NCBI GenBank assembly: GCA_910579605.1
Contig: CAJTUG010000007.1
Span: 52,513-69,136, forward strand
DNA length: 16,624 bases
Direction of reading: 5' to 3'
Origin: an uncultured Muribaculaceae bacterium
Lineage (GTDB): Bacteria; Bacteroidota; Bacteroidia; Bacteroidales; Muribaculaceae
The translations under genes and the position numbers were made by a program. The notes beneath the pieces are model-generated. The model was not told where the DNA came from. It was given only the letters and a program-made list of their open reading frames with translations, and made no database searches. Shown here piece by piece: positions 7,719-15,665 of the stretch (position 1 is its first letter; every line of letters starts with the position of its first letter).

Positions 7719-8687
7719 TTAATGGTTATTGTACAATTTCGTTTCAATATTTCGTTTAGCCTCTGTAAACATATCACCTATGCCCGATGTGTAGTAGACG
7801 GTGCTTCGGAGATCAGACTCCATTTCTATGAGCCTACGTCCCATAGCTTTTAATTTTTCGCTATCCAATTCCGGCGTTTTGTTCACAAAAGAATTGACTT
7901 GACGTAGAAACGTTTGTATTGCCGTTCTTTCGCTGTTTATATAATTACGCTTTGATTGCTCAATTTTCTCCGATAATGCATCTTTGTTAAGCGATTTTTT
8001 TATCCATTGGATATTTTGGAGGTCTCTACGGCTTTCAAACAAGTCTTCAGCTCGGTCGCGGCTTTGCATGGCGGCTTTATAAATAGCATTGTAGTCGGCG
8101 AAATCCACAACTTTTTTCTCGTCGATATAGTTACTGCTCATTGTGCTTGTTTGTGGCTTGAAACGCGCATTGCGCCCATAATTTGTGATGGCGAAATTAT
8201 ATAGTGTATTGTAGGCATCTTTGTCCTTTTGTAGACGGGAGTAAATCGGAGCGTTTTTCACGGCGGCATATTTATTTCCTAAAAAAGCAACTCCTTTGTA
8301 TGCTCGGTCTAAGGATGGTATACTGTTTATCGGCGATATAGGAAGATCCGGTTTGAATAGTCCTCCGGTGTGTGTGAGAAGTGTATCAATGGTTGCTATT
8401 GCCGTTGTCCCGAAATGATCCTCAAGAGTTTTTATGTCGTTTTGAGTCAATTGGTTGTCGTATATAGCAAGCATGGCTGCAAAGTTGTCATAGATACTGT
8501 CTTGCCAACCTTGGCTTAATATGTTGTGGACCTGAGTGTTGATTTGGGTGTGAAGCCTGTCTGTCACATATAGGCGTTCTTCTGGTGGCGGCATGTGGGT
8601 ATCACGTTTGAATGCAAGATAATAGCATCCAAACAAGGCGCTTACAACCAAACCGACAATAACAAGCAATTTAAATAAATCCTTCAT
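7719..8687 (-). CDS. Signal-anchored helical periplasmic hypothetical protein
   Basis: This encodes 322 residues. A basic N-terminus is followed by a hydrophobic segment at about 5-26 (LFKLLVIVGLVVSALFGC) and then FKRD. Cys21 sits in LFGC, a weak lipobox with Phe at -2, and the hydrophobic stretch continues past it, so a single-pass signal anchor is more likely than a lipoprotein. The remaining roughly 290 residues are rich in predicted helix and charged residues and contain several D/K/R-rich amphipathic stretches (for example 215-260 and 270-310). They have no recognisable catalytic motif. Positive residues are not strongly asymmetric around the helix, so orientation is uncertain, but N-in with the bulk in the periplasm is expected. 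It lies 31 bases after the gene upstream and 2 bases before the 597-residue gene. The family is not recognised. Confidence 0.8.
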   Translation of the reverse strand: MKDLFKLLVIVGLVVSALFGCYYLAFKRDTHMPPPEERLYVTDRLHTQINTQVHNILSQGWQDSIYDNFAAMLAIYDNQLTQNDIKTLEDHFGTTAIATIDTLLTHTGGLFKPDLPISPINSIPSLDRAYKGVAFLGNKYAAVKNAPIYSRLQKDKDAYNTLYNFAITNYGRNARFKPQTSTMSSNYIDEKKVVDFADYNAIYKAAMQSRDRAEDLFESRRDLQNIQWIKKSLNKDALSEKIEQSKRNYINSERTAIQTFLRQVNSFVNKTPELDSEKLKAMGRRLIEMESDLRSTVYYTSGIGDMFTEAKRNIETKLYNNH

Positions 8688-8718
8688 AATATCAATAGAT
8701 CATTAGTTGGGTAAAGTT

Positions 8719-10683
8719 TTAGCCGTTCTCCTGCTTATTGCGGTCGGTTATACTCGTTCCGTTTCGTTTGTTCTGGTTGCTCGGCGCATTGGTTGCATTA
8801 ATATCATCGGGTTCTCCGCTTGTTTCTTCAACTTTTGGGCTTACACTTTCTTCTGTCTCAGTTATTTCCGTCTTTCCGGTTTCATTAGAAACCACCTCTT
8901 CTGGTTCTTTATTTTCTGAGGTGTTTGTTTCTGGTTCATAATTCGTGGCTTTGGCCTCTGACTTTTCGTTTTGTCGGTTATTATTAGTAGCATTTGTATC
9001 GGCTACTGTAGTCTCTATACCGATATATTCTTTTATTTTGTCGTTTTGAAATACACCAATAGCAAGACCTGCTGCAAAGAACAATAAAAAAGCCAGAATA
9101 ATCACGAAAATCTGCGTCACATACCAATTAGACGAAACTTTGTTGTTCATCGCCATTGCCGATGAGAATTTGGACCACCAGCTTGTACTGTCTTCCTTTG
9201 AAATTTTTACCGTGTAGACATTGCTGTTGTCGGTGCGGCAACCGGTTCCTGTAAATCGAGTAGGATTATCTACTTTAACAATTACAACAGTGTCTGGTAT
9301 AGCTGGGAGTGGTATTTCGGCTTTTGCTTTCCCGTTATCGTAAGTATAGTTAGGAATAATCTCAAGGCATACTTTCGCTGATCCCGAATTATATTCAAGT
9401 TCCAAATTTGGGGAATATGTTTCTTTTGCAGGAAAAGAAACATTCAAGACAGCATTGCCAAGGACAGAATCGTTGGTTGTTGTTGGCCTTCTGTCTTTAC
9501 CTCCAGCCAAAGGTTTGCTTTGATGCTTTTGCTTTAAGCAAAGGTAGATTGTTGAGCCAACTAATCTTGCCGAGTCAAGGATAAAATCGCTTGCAGTACC
9601 GATACGGAATAATTGAAGCAATTTAGATTTGTCGGCAGCACACTCATAAAATTTAGCGATACTGTCGCCATAAAGGTACACGCTGTTGTTTTCCAATGGA
9701 GCCCATTTATATGAGCCATCTTCTGTTACTACGAATTGCTCTATTTTGCGGAGTTCTTGTATCTTTGTTTTATCACTTTTGATGCCTTCTATGTCTATAC
9801 GTAGCGTTTCAGAATTCATTTCTGGAGAAAATTCAACCGTAACAGTCCCTTGCTCCGGATGAATTTTAACTGCAGCTCCGGCTGGTGCAGGGTAATATGC
9901 TCCATGGGCGGCAGCACTGAGTACCTCTTGGCGGGAGAGACTAACTGATACGTTCTTATATGCTGTTACACTGAAACCACATTCGTTGCTGTTGATAACC
10001 AACGGGAGATTTCCCAACACCTTATTCTCTGGCTGCCCATCTTTTCGCTTTATTGTCACTTTAATAACAGGTTCGGCGTCAAGTTCCTGTGGCGTGAGAC
10101 TTATAGTTTGTACATTAGCAAACGATGCACTGAAAATTGCAAGAGATGCCGGTTCTAATCTTGGGCATAGTTCGGCTTTCTGCATAGATCGGCCTATAGT
10201 ATTATCAGTACATGCCACAAATACAATCGGACCAGATGCGTTCATGCATATTGAACCACCCCATATTGGCATGGTTGTATAGTCCTGAATCAAGGGCTTG
10301 AGAATACTTAGATTCAGAGGTTCCTCTTTAAGCTTTACGACCGCTCCATAGTTATAGAGCAAACCTTGATCAAAGAAATAATTTTTCAGCCTGTCAAGAA
10401 TTTCAATAGGAGAAACCTCAACACCGTTATTTCTGCATATGATGTGGCCTGCAGGAACACGTATGCCTATATGGAATACGCTTTCACGGCCATCGTTGCC
10501 TTTAAAACGACAAACGCAAATCTGGTAGGTACTATAATCGTTTTTAAGTTCCGCTGAGTAGTAGAACGGAGATTCTACTGAGGCAGACCAGTCGTTGTCT
10601 ACCAATTCCGAACCTTCCCAATCAAGACTTTCGCGGAAATTACCTGTTCGTCTTCCTAATATCTGGATGCCTATATTTGCCAT
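8719..10683 (-). CDS. Large hypothetical protein with one membrane helix and acidic tail (GTPase-associated?)
   Basis: This encodes 654 residues. The N-terminus (IGIQILGRRTGNFRESLDW) has no signal peptide, so the first 520 or so residues are probably cytoplasmic. Residues about 1-190 form one region, with YQICVCRFKG, HIGIRVPAGH and SPIEILDRLKNYF. Residues about 200-300 and 405-495 look like beta-sandwich modules. A single strong membrane helix lies at about 522-544 (IFVIILAFLLFFAAGLAIGV). The last 95 residues are a low-complexity Glu/Asn/Thr tail ending in a short basic segment. It sits 12 bases downstream of the GTPase gene, the tightest pairing partner in the operon. The N-terminal layout (a short QxxxG start, then a histidine-containing beta hairpin and a helix) loosely recalls the N-terminal domain of GTPase-associated protein 1 in published bacterial conflict systems. 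That link is a low-confidence suggestion only. Confidence 0.8.
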   Translation of the reverse strand: MANIGIQILGRRTGNFRESLDWEGSELVDNDWSASVESPFYYSAELKNDYSTYQICVCRFKGNDGRESVFHIGIRVPAGHIICRNNGVEVSPIEILDRLKNYFFDQGLLYNYGAVVKLKEEPLNLSILKPLIQDYTTMPIWGGSICMNASGPIVFVACTDNTIGRSMQKAELCPRLEPASLAIFSASFANVQTISLTPQELDAEPVIKVTIKRKDGQPENKVLGNLPLVINSNECGFSVTAYKNVSVSLSRQEVLSAAAHGAYYPAPAGAAVKIHPEQGTVTVEFSPEMNSETLRIDIEGIKSDKTKIQELRKIEQFVVTEDGSYKWAPLENNSVYLYGDSIAKFYECAADKSKLLQLFRIGTASDFILDSARLVGSTIYLCLKQKHQSKPLAGGKDRRPTTTNDSVLGNAVLNVSFPAKETYSPNLELEYNSGSAKVCLEIIPNYTYDNGKAKAEIPLPAIPDTVVIVKVDNPTRFTGTGCRTDNSNVYTVKISKEDSTSWWSKFSSAMAMNNKVSSNWYVTQIFVIILAFLLFFAAGLAIGVFQNDKIKEYIGIETTVADTNATNNNRQNEKSEAKATNYEPETNTSENKEPEEVVSNETGKTEITETEESVSPKVEETSGEPDDINATNAPSNQNKRNGTSITDRNKQENG

Positions 10684-10695
10684 GGTAAGATTTCG

Positions 10696-12672
10696 TTATT
10701 TGATGTTTAACATTATGTCGCGCAGCTTGTGGCTACCTCGTTTACTAATCTCATGGGAGCAATAATCGCGTATCACCTTTACGAATATATCGGAGTCGTT
10801 TTGATTATATTCAAAAACATTACCTACCGTGAAATTACCAAGACTGAAACAGAATATACGAGGACGTCCATCAAGCTCTTTTTCTTTTGAGTAATTGATA
10901 CCAAGCTCTTTGCAAGATTCTATCAAGCGTTGACGTGCCATATCGCCAAGTATATTGTTTACGTAGTTGCGGGCATGCTCCAAACGATTGCCTGCCGGCA
11001 ACATATCGGCCTTGGTAACGACAAAGTGTAAGCCTCTGACTTTGCGCATTATACTTTCGTTTTTATTTACTCCCGCAGTTTTACTAAACATGAGACCTAC
11101 CAATTTAGCAAGAGCTTTTTCTTGTATGAGTTGCTCCTCTTCGTCTTTTGTAGGGTCAACAACGAGGAAGAATACCTTCTCGTTGTTGTTACACAGGATA
11201 TTGGTGGCTCCCGTTCCCATGTCTTCAAATGTCACTATAGCATCGCCATTGGCATTAAGTGCTTGGGCTATACGGTCGCGGAAAGCCTCGCCCGCCATGT
11301 CTACGAGATTGAAAGAAAAATTCTTTTTGCCATCCTTGCTCACAGCCGGAATCATTGCCACAAAATCTCCTTGGGTTGGTTTGTAGGCTATCCCTTTTTT
11401 TGCATACATGCGCAGACTTGTCCCATATGTACCGCCGGGTTTGTCTGGATCAAAATCAATTTCAGGATTAATAAGCAATCCGCTCAATACGCATGTCTTG
11501 CCAGATGATGGAATGCCGAAGAAAACAATATCAGTAACGCCACTGTCTCCAACCTGGTTGGGTTGAATAGCACTGTCGGGGAACTGGCGGCTTAGAATGC
11601 TTTTTATATTCGGTGCAGTGCGGATAAGTTCAAATATTCGATCCGATGTTACTCCGGCTGCTTCTTTAAGTTCATCGGTAGTAAAATAGCCGCTGTCCAA
11701 GAGTGTGCAGAAATTGGAGGTGTCAAAGGCCACCGGGTTGAGGCGTATCTCGTCTAATGTCTCTTGTTTAAGAGAATTAATACGGTCTTTTATCTGGTTG
11801 ATAAAAAGGTGTTTGCTATTGTTTTGTGCAAAAGCTATGAGGCTGAAAATATCTTTATTTTTCAGGTTTACCCAATCTTGGCTTGCGCTGTTGATATCTC
11901 TCACCTCGGGAGAATGTATCCCGAAACCACGGTAGTAGTTGTCGTATTCCTGAACAGATGCCGGTATATCTTCTTGCGACAAAGCCCATGTCCAAAAACT
12001 ATGGTCGCCTTGGGTACTGAACTCTGATATGCCTGAATATGTGGCCAAAAACTGTTTGAGCAAATCAATGCTTTTCAATTTGTGGTTTTCGTCAAAGAGT
12101 TTTGCCCATTCATTTCTTGCGGTAGAAAGAAGCGCGTTGGCAAAAATATCTCTCCATTGTCTCGCTTTGCTCACATGTTCACTGGCGAAATCGCTGTGTT
12201 CCCAGTTGTTTATATATGTGTTGACTGCAGCGACATCGTCGTTAGACGGATAGACATTGTTTGCATTATATTCTGCAATGGCCTTTTCAGAATTATTTTC
12301 GACTTTTTTGAATTCGCGGCCTTCGTCGCTCCTGTTATGCCAACTACGAGCCGTTTCTACATGGCTTGATGCAGAAGCCTTGTTTTCCCATTTTGTTATA
12401 TAGCTGTTCAACGCATTAAACGTTTCGTCGCTTAATGGATCTGAGTTGAAAGTATTTTGCAATGTAGCGAATTCTGCCTCTTCTTCTGGATCGGGCATCA
12501 TTGCTATCAAGGCTTTTACCGCTGCCAAAACTGGTTTAAATGCCGGCTTTTCTATCTCATACGCCTCTAAATCGGCTATAGTTATCTTCTTTTCGTTGAT
12601 TTTGCCCACAATATCTTGGGCTGTTGTGCTCCTCGAGCTGAGCCAATGTTTTACCGGGGTTGTTAGTGCCAT
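10696..12672 (-). CDS. P-loop GTPase with N-terminal helical repeats (double-GTPase-like)
   Basis: This is a 658-residue cytoplasmic protein. Residues about 378-640 form a TRAFAC-type GTPase domain. The Walker A/G1 motif GIPSSGKT lies at 386-393, the G3 segment NLVDMAGE has Asp458 and Gly461, and the G4-like TKAD at 553-556 follows the hydrophobic strand LHFVV. Another strand, VFFLVVDPTKD, lies at 500-509. G4 has Thr in place of the usual Asn, as in several bacterial GTPases. Insertions between G1 and G3 and a DxAG-type G3 recall the DO-GTPase2-like groups described in bacterial conflict systems; this subfamily is inferred. Residues 1-350 are helical with four related repeats. There is no membrane segment, so it must dock on the neighbouring membrane proteins. 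Its gene lies 12 bases from each neighbour. It is the likely regulatory switch of the operon. Confidence 0.88.
   Translation of the reverse strand: MALTTPVKHWLSSRSTTAQDIVGKINEKKITIADLEAYEIEKPAFKPVLAAVKALIAMMPDPEEEAEFATLQNTFNSDPLSDETFNALNSYITKWENKASASSHVETARSWHNRSDEGREFKKVENNSEKAIAEYNANNVYPSNDDVAAVNTYINNWEHSDFASEHVSKARQWRDIFANALLSTARNEWAKLFDENHKLKSIDLLKQFLATYSGISEFSTQGDHSFWTWALSQEDIPASVQEYDNYYRGFGIHSPEVRDINSASQDWVNLKNKDIFSLIAFAQNNSKHLFINQIKDRINSLKQETLDEIRLNPVAFDTSNFCTLLDSGYFTTDELKEAAGVTSDRIFELIRTAPNIKSILSRQFPDSAIQPNQVGDSGVTDIVFFGIPSSGKTCVLSGLLINPEIDFDPDKPGGTYGTSLRMYAKKGIAYKPTQGDFVAMIPAVSKDGKKNFSFNLVDMAGEAFRDRIAQALNANGDAIVTFEDMGTGATNILCNNNEKVFFLVVDPTKDEEEQLIQEKALAKLVGLMFSKTAGVNKNESIMRKVRGLHFVVTKADMLPAGNRLEHARNYVNNILGDMARQRLIESCKELGINYSKEKELDGRPRIFCFSLGNFTVGNVFEYNQNDSDIFVKVIRDYCSHEISKRGSHKLRDIMLNIK
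11863..12435 (-). repeat. Region encoding four diverged helical repeats in the GTPase
   Basis: Residues about 80-114 and 142-175 are clearly related: NSYITKWENKASASSHV aligns with NTYINNWEHSDFASEHV, each followed by an A-R-x-W ending. Two weaker copies appear at about 200-230 (LATYSGISEFST with FWTW) and 241-270 (YRGFGIHSPEV with DW). The shared pattern is Y-x3-W, then a Ser/Phe-rich turn, then His-Val and a terminal Trp. It resembles degenerate TPR-like helix pairs. Boundaries are approximate and the last two copies are tentative. Confidence 0.55.
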
Positions 12673-12684
12673 GACTGTTCGTTT

Positions 12685-13674
12685 TTATAGTGGAAGAGCA
12701 TAATTATCGGAAATCTTTGGACCGGAAGGTCCTGATTTAAGTGAACTATAGGTGAGGAGAAACCATAGAATGTAAAAGAATCCTAACACCAGACTCACTA
12801 TAAAACCCATTATTTGGAATCGTTCGGAAAATATGTCTTGATATTTTCTTGCAAACCTATCTACAGTGATTCGGTAATTGTAGAAATCGCTTTCGTCGGC
12901 TCGCCATGTTCCGTTGCTGCCGCTGTGAACTGTTGGGAGAGTATATTCGCGGGAAACGTTTGTAAGGCAGTTGCCTATCTTGTCGGCTATAAGCTGCATT
13001 TTTATCTTCAATTCGTTATATTCCAACGGGGTCAGACCGGCAGATAATGTCCTGAGAGAATCTATGGAAACCTCAATAATACCTGTATTGGGTATTTCAC
13101 TTGCAGTGAGATAATCAATCCATTGCTCGTATTGTTTTTTGAATTCGTTTATGCCTGTACTTGTGATGTTTTCTGGTTGCATACCAACCCGTTCTACCAT
13201 GAATTGGCGCAGCGACGGAGAAACCTCACCACTTGTAGATACACGGAAATTGCGCAAGCCTTTCACTGTGTTTTCAAGCCTTTCAGTTTCGGCTTCCTTG
13301 AACAATATAGGAAGATTATTGATTTCTGAAATATCTTCGTCGGCAGCAGAATCCAATTCGCTTTTGATTTTAAGGAAACCGATTGTATTTCCCATAGGAT
13401 CAATAGAAAGAGCCACTATTGCAAGCATAACAACAGTGCAAACCCATTTTACAGGTTGCCATAAACGTTGGTCGTTATATGCTTTTTTTGCTATTATTCC
13501 AAAACCTATAGCCAAAAAGCCGACTATAAACATCGCCAAGCCGAATATTAGGGCTGTTGCTGCCGTCCCGCCTTCTACAATTATACCGAAAGCAGTACCG
13601 GCAGAAAGTAAAATCAATGCTATCAAAGATAATATTCCAGCCGGAGAGTAAAATGAGATATATTTCAGATTCAT
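12685..13674 (-). CDS. Polytopic membrane protein with large periplasmic loop
   Basis: This encodes 329 residues with four hydrophobic helices at about 12-32, 39-61, 75-92 and 288-310. The short loop between helices 2 and 3 is basic (AKKAYNDQRLWQPVKW), so by the positive-inside rule it is cytoplasmic. That puts the N-terminus inside, the roughly 195-residue helical domain (93-287) in the periplasm and the short C-terminus inside. The loop domain is mostly charged and helical, with no catalytic motif that I recognise. The gene lies between the subtilisin-like protease (21-base gap) and the GTPase (12-base gap). This order makes it an attractive physical link between a cytoplasmic GTPase and a periplasm-facing protease, but that is inference. 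The family is unknown. Confidence 0.82.
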   Translation of the reverse strand: MNLKYISFYSPAGILSLIALILLSAGTAFGIIVEGGTAATALIFGLAMFIVGFLAIGFGIIAKKAYNDQRLWQPVKWVCTVVMLAIVALSIDPMGNTIGFLKIKSELDSAADEDISEINNLPILFKEAETERLENTVKGLRNFRVSTSGEVSPSLRQFMVERVGMQPENITSTGINEFKKQYEQWIDYLTASEIPNTGIIEVSIDSLRTLSAGLTPLEYNELKIKMQLIADKIGNCLTNVSREYTLPTVHSGSNGTWRADESDFYNYRITVDRFARKYQDIFSERFQIMGFIVSLVLGFFYILWFLLTYSSLKSGPSGPKISDNYALPL

Positions 13675-13695
13675 GGTTTATCTTGTTGAAATTCG

Positions 13696-15618
13696 TTATA
13701 CTGTTCTCTTGAAATGGAAATTACGTTGTGCCACAGATTCCGATTCCAAGCTTGTAACAATAGCTTTGCCATGGGCATCGCGTCCGATGTTTATTTTTGC
13801 CTTCGAGAAAGGGAATACCCCCTCAGTAGCACTTGGTGCTTCTTCTTGGGTCAACACAATCTCGTTGCCGCGTTTTACCGCGTTATATTCACCGCTCCAC
13901 CATGGAGTTGGATTAGGTAGGTTGGAAACATATTTTACTATCCCTTTCCCGGCTCCCGTAGAAATAAATTGCATTTTAATTAATGGAGGAAGGGCTCCAT
14001 CTTCTTCTGTTTCCAAAAATCTTAATATTGTTCCTGTTACAGATACAGAATCGCCATCCGAAGTCTCAAAAAGGAACTTTTCTATCTCTTCATAGCTAAG
14101 GAAAGTACTTTCTACCTTTTTCAGTGCTGGTCCTATTTGCAAAACGGGGCCAATGGTTGTATTACCTCTCACAGCTTTACCGGTAGATTTAAGTATGGTT
14201 GCTATTTCTTCGGCTTTCAGAGTTGGATCAAGAGATTTTATGAGGCCACAAGCTCCGGCTACTATGGGCGACGAAAAACTCGTGCCATCTACTGGAGAGT
14301 ATCTGTCGGTATGTGGGATCATACCTGGTATTTGAACTCCAGGCGCTGAGATTGTAGATTCATATATGTTCATGTCTGGAAAATTACCGAAATTGCTGAA
14401 CATTGCCTTGCTCATATTCCTGTCTACTGCCGACACCTTTATCGTTTTTTCGCTGCGTTTCGTTGCATCTATAGCCGTAAATAGGTTCTCATTGCCTGCT
14501 GCCCAAACTATAGTCACAAAATATTTATCGGCCATATCAAAAACGTATTTCCATACATTCTCCAAATCTAAAAACCGACGCTTCGCTATCTCTATCTGTT
14601 GAGATACAGATAAACGTTCAAGGTCCTGCGATAATACAAGACCTGCAGAAATATTTACTACCGTAGCACCATGATTTATGGCATAGAGTAAGCCCTGAAG
14701 CATGGCAAGGCACCCGAAACGACCGCCTAAACTTATGGGCATGAATTTGCAATCGGGAGCTATTCCGGCAGAACCCTTGCCGTTGTCCAATGCTCCTAAA
14801 GCCATTGAGGCAACCATTGTGCCATGGCACATCACAGGATCCGGTTGGCGAGGATTATAAGAATCGGGCAAACCAACATTGCGGTCGCCGTTGGCAACGC
14901 TGTAGGGCGATACAATATTGTCGCCTATAAATTCCACATTATTCAAATCAAAATAGCTGTCTACTATTGCAATTGTAACGTCGCTGCTGCCTTTGGTGAT
15001 TTCCCAACCGTCGTGAGCCTTTATAGCATCAAAATACCAAGAGGTATCGCGGTTGGAAAATACCGGATCAGATGGCAGGGCAGAACCTTCCATGATACTT
15101 TCGTCAAAGACCATAAAAGGAATGTTTGGTATCTGTCCTGGCAAATCTTGGATTATTTGTTGCCTTTTTTCTGCAGGTACTTTTATAGACATCAATTTTG
15201 TATTGCGATCATGAAACAAAATGCTGTGTTCCGGCTCTGGATATAATTCGCGGAATTTGGAAATCCATTCATCTTGTTGCTCATTGGTCGCTTCTGCTCC
15301 AAAAATAACATTGATACGGTTGCCCACAAGTTGCCGCCCGTCTTCTTCTATAATGTCTTCATCGTTGATGGGAGGGACTGCAACACTTATCACTTCGGCG
15401 GTATCAGTAGGAATTTGAGGTGAAGATTCAACCGGAGGCAAATTCCTTTGGGATACATCGTCGCGGCAACTGCGGAACTGGCTAAGCAAGAACAGGAAAA
15501 GGGTAAGGAATACCATAAAAAGCAAGCCCCGCCCAAGGCATCCTAAGCAACCCCATGGTTGCCAAAAAAAGTAATGCCACTTTACTGGTCCGTGCGAATC
15601 AAAATGGATGCGCTTCAT
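13696..15618 (-). CDS. Membrane-tethered subtilisin-like (S8) serine protease
   Basis: This encodes 640 residues. A basic/aromatic N-terminus containing GCLGCLGRG leads into one membrane helix at about 31-48, then a Pro/Ser linker. This suggests N-in topology with the enzyme in the periplasm. Residues about 99-172 have the size and strand/helix pattern of an inhibitor-I9-like propeptide. The S8 domain spans about 195-500. The catalytic set is complete: Asp220 (TIAIVDSYFD), His265 (CHGTMVAS), oxyanion Asn376 (WAAGNENLF) and Ser447 (DGTSFSSPIVAG). A C-terminal region of about 140 residues (DSVSVTGTILRFL onward) looks beta-rich and is not part of the protease core. The start ATG at 15616-15618 lies 47 bases after the upstream gene, the largest gap in the operon. 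The protease call is firm; substrate and activation by the GTPase are unknown. Confidence 0.95.
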   Translation of the reverse strand: MKRIHFDSHGPVKWHYFFWQPWGCLGCLGRGLLFMVFLTLFLFLLSQFRSCRDDVSQRNLPPVESSPQIPTDTAEVISVAVPPINDEDIIEEDGRQLVGNRINVIFGAEATNEQQDEWISKFRELYPEPEHSILFHDRNTKLMSIKVPAEKRQQIIQDLPGQIPNIPFMVFDESIMEGSALPSDPVFSNRDTSWYFDAIKAHDGWEITKGSSDVTIAIVDSYFDLNNVEFIGDNIVSPYSVANGDRNVGLPDSYNPRQPDPVMCHGTMVASMALGALDNGKGSAGIAPDCKFMPISLGGRFGCLAMLQGLLYAINHGATVVNISAGLVLSQDLERLSVSQQIEIAKRRFLDLENVWKYVFDMADKYFVTIVWAAGNENLFTAIDATKRSEKTIKVSAVDRNMSKAMFSNFGNFPDMNIYESTISAPGVQIPGMIPHTDRYSPVDGTSFSSPIVAGACGLIKSLDPTLKAEEIATILKSTGKAVRGNTTIGPVLQIGPALKKVESTFLSYEEIEKFLFETSDGDSVSVTGTILRFLETEEDGALPPLIKMQFISTGAGKGIVKYVSNLPNPTPWWSGEYNAVKRGNEIVLTQEEAPSATEGVFPFSKAKINIGRDAHGKAIVTSLESESVAQRNFHFKRTV

Positions 15619-15665
15619 TAGTGATTGGTTTTATTTTGAATTATGTGGTTTAGCTGTGTGTTTAT

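Noticed and set aside
7719..8687. Lipoprotein call based on LFGC at residues 18-21
   Set aside because: Phe at -2 is atypical and the hydrophobic stretch continues beyond the Cys, so a signal anchor fits better.
13139..13651. A 170-codon open frame on the + strand
   Set aside because: It lies fully antisense to the polytopic membrane protein gene, has no recognisable domain, and the opposing frame fits the operon spacing.
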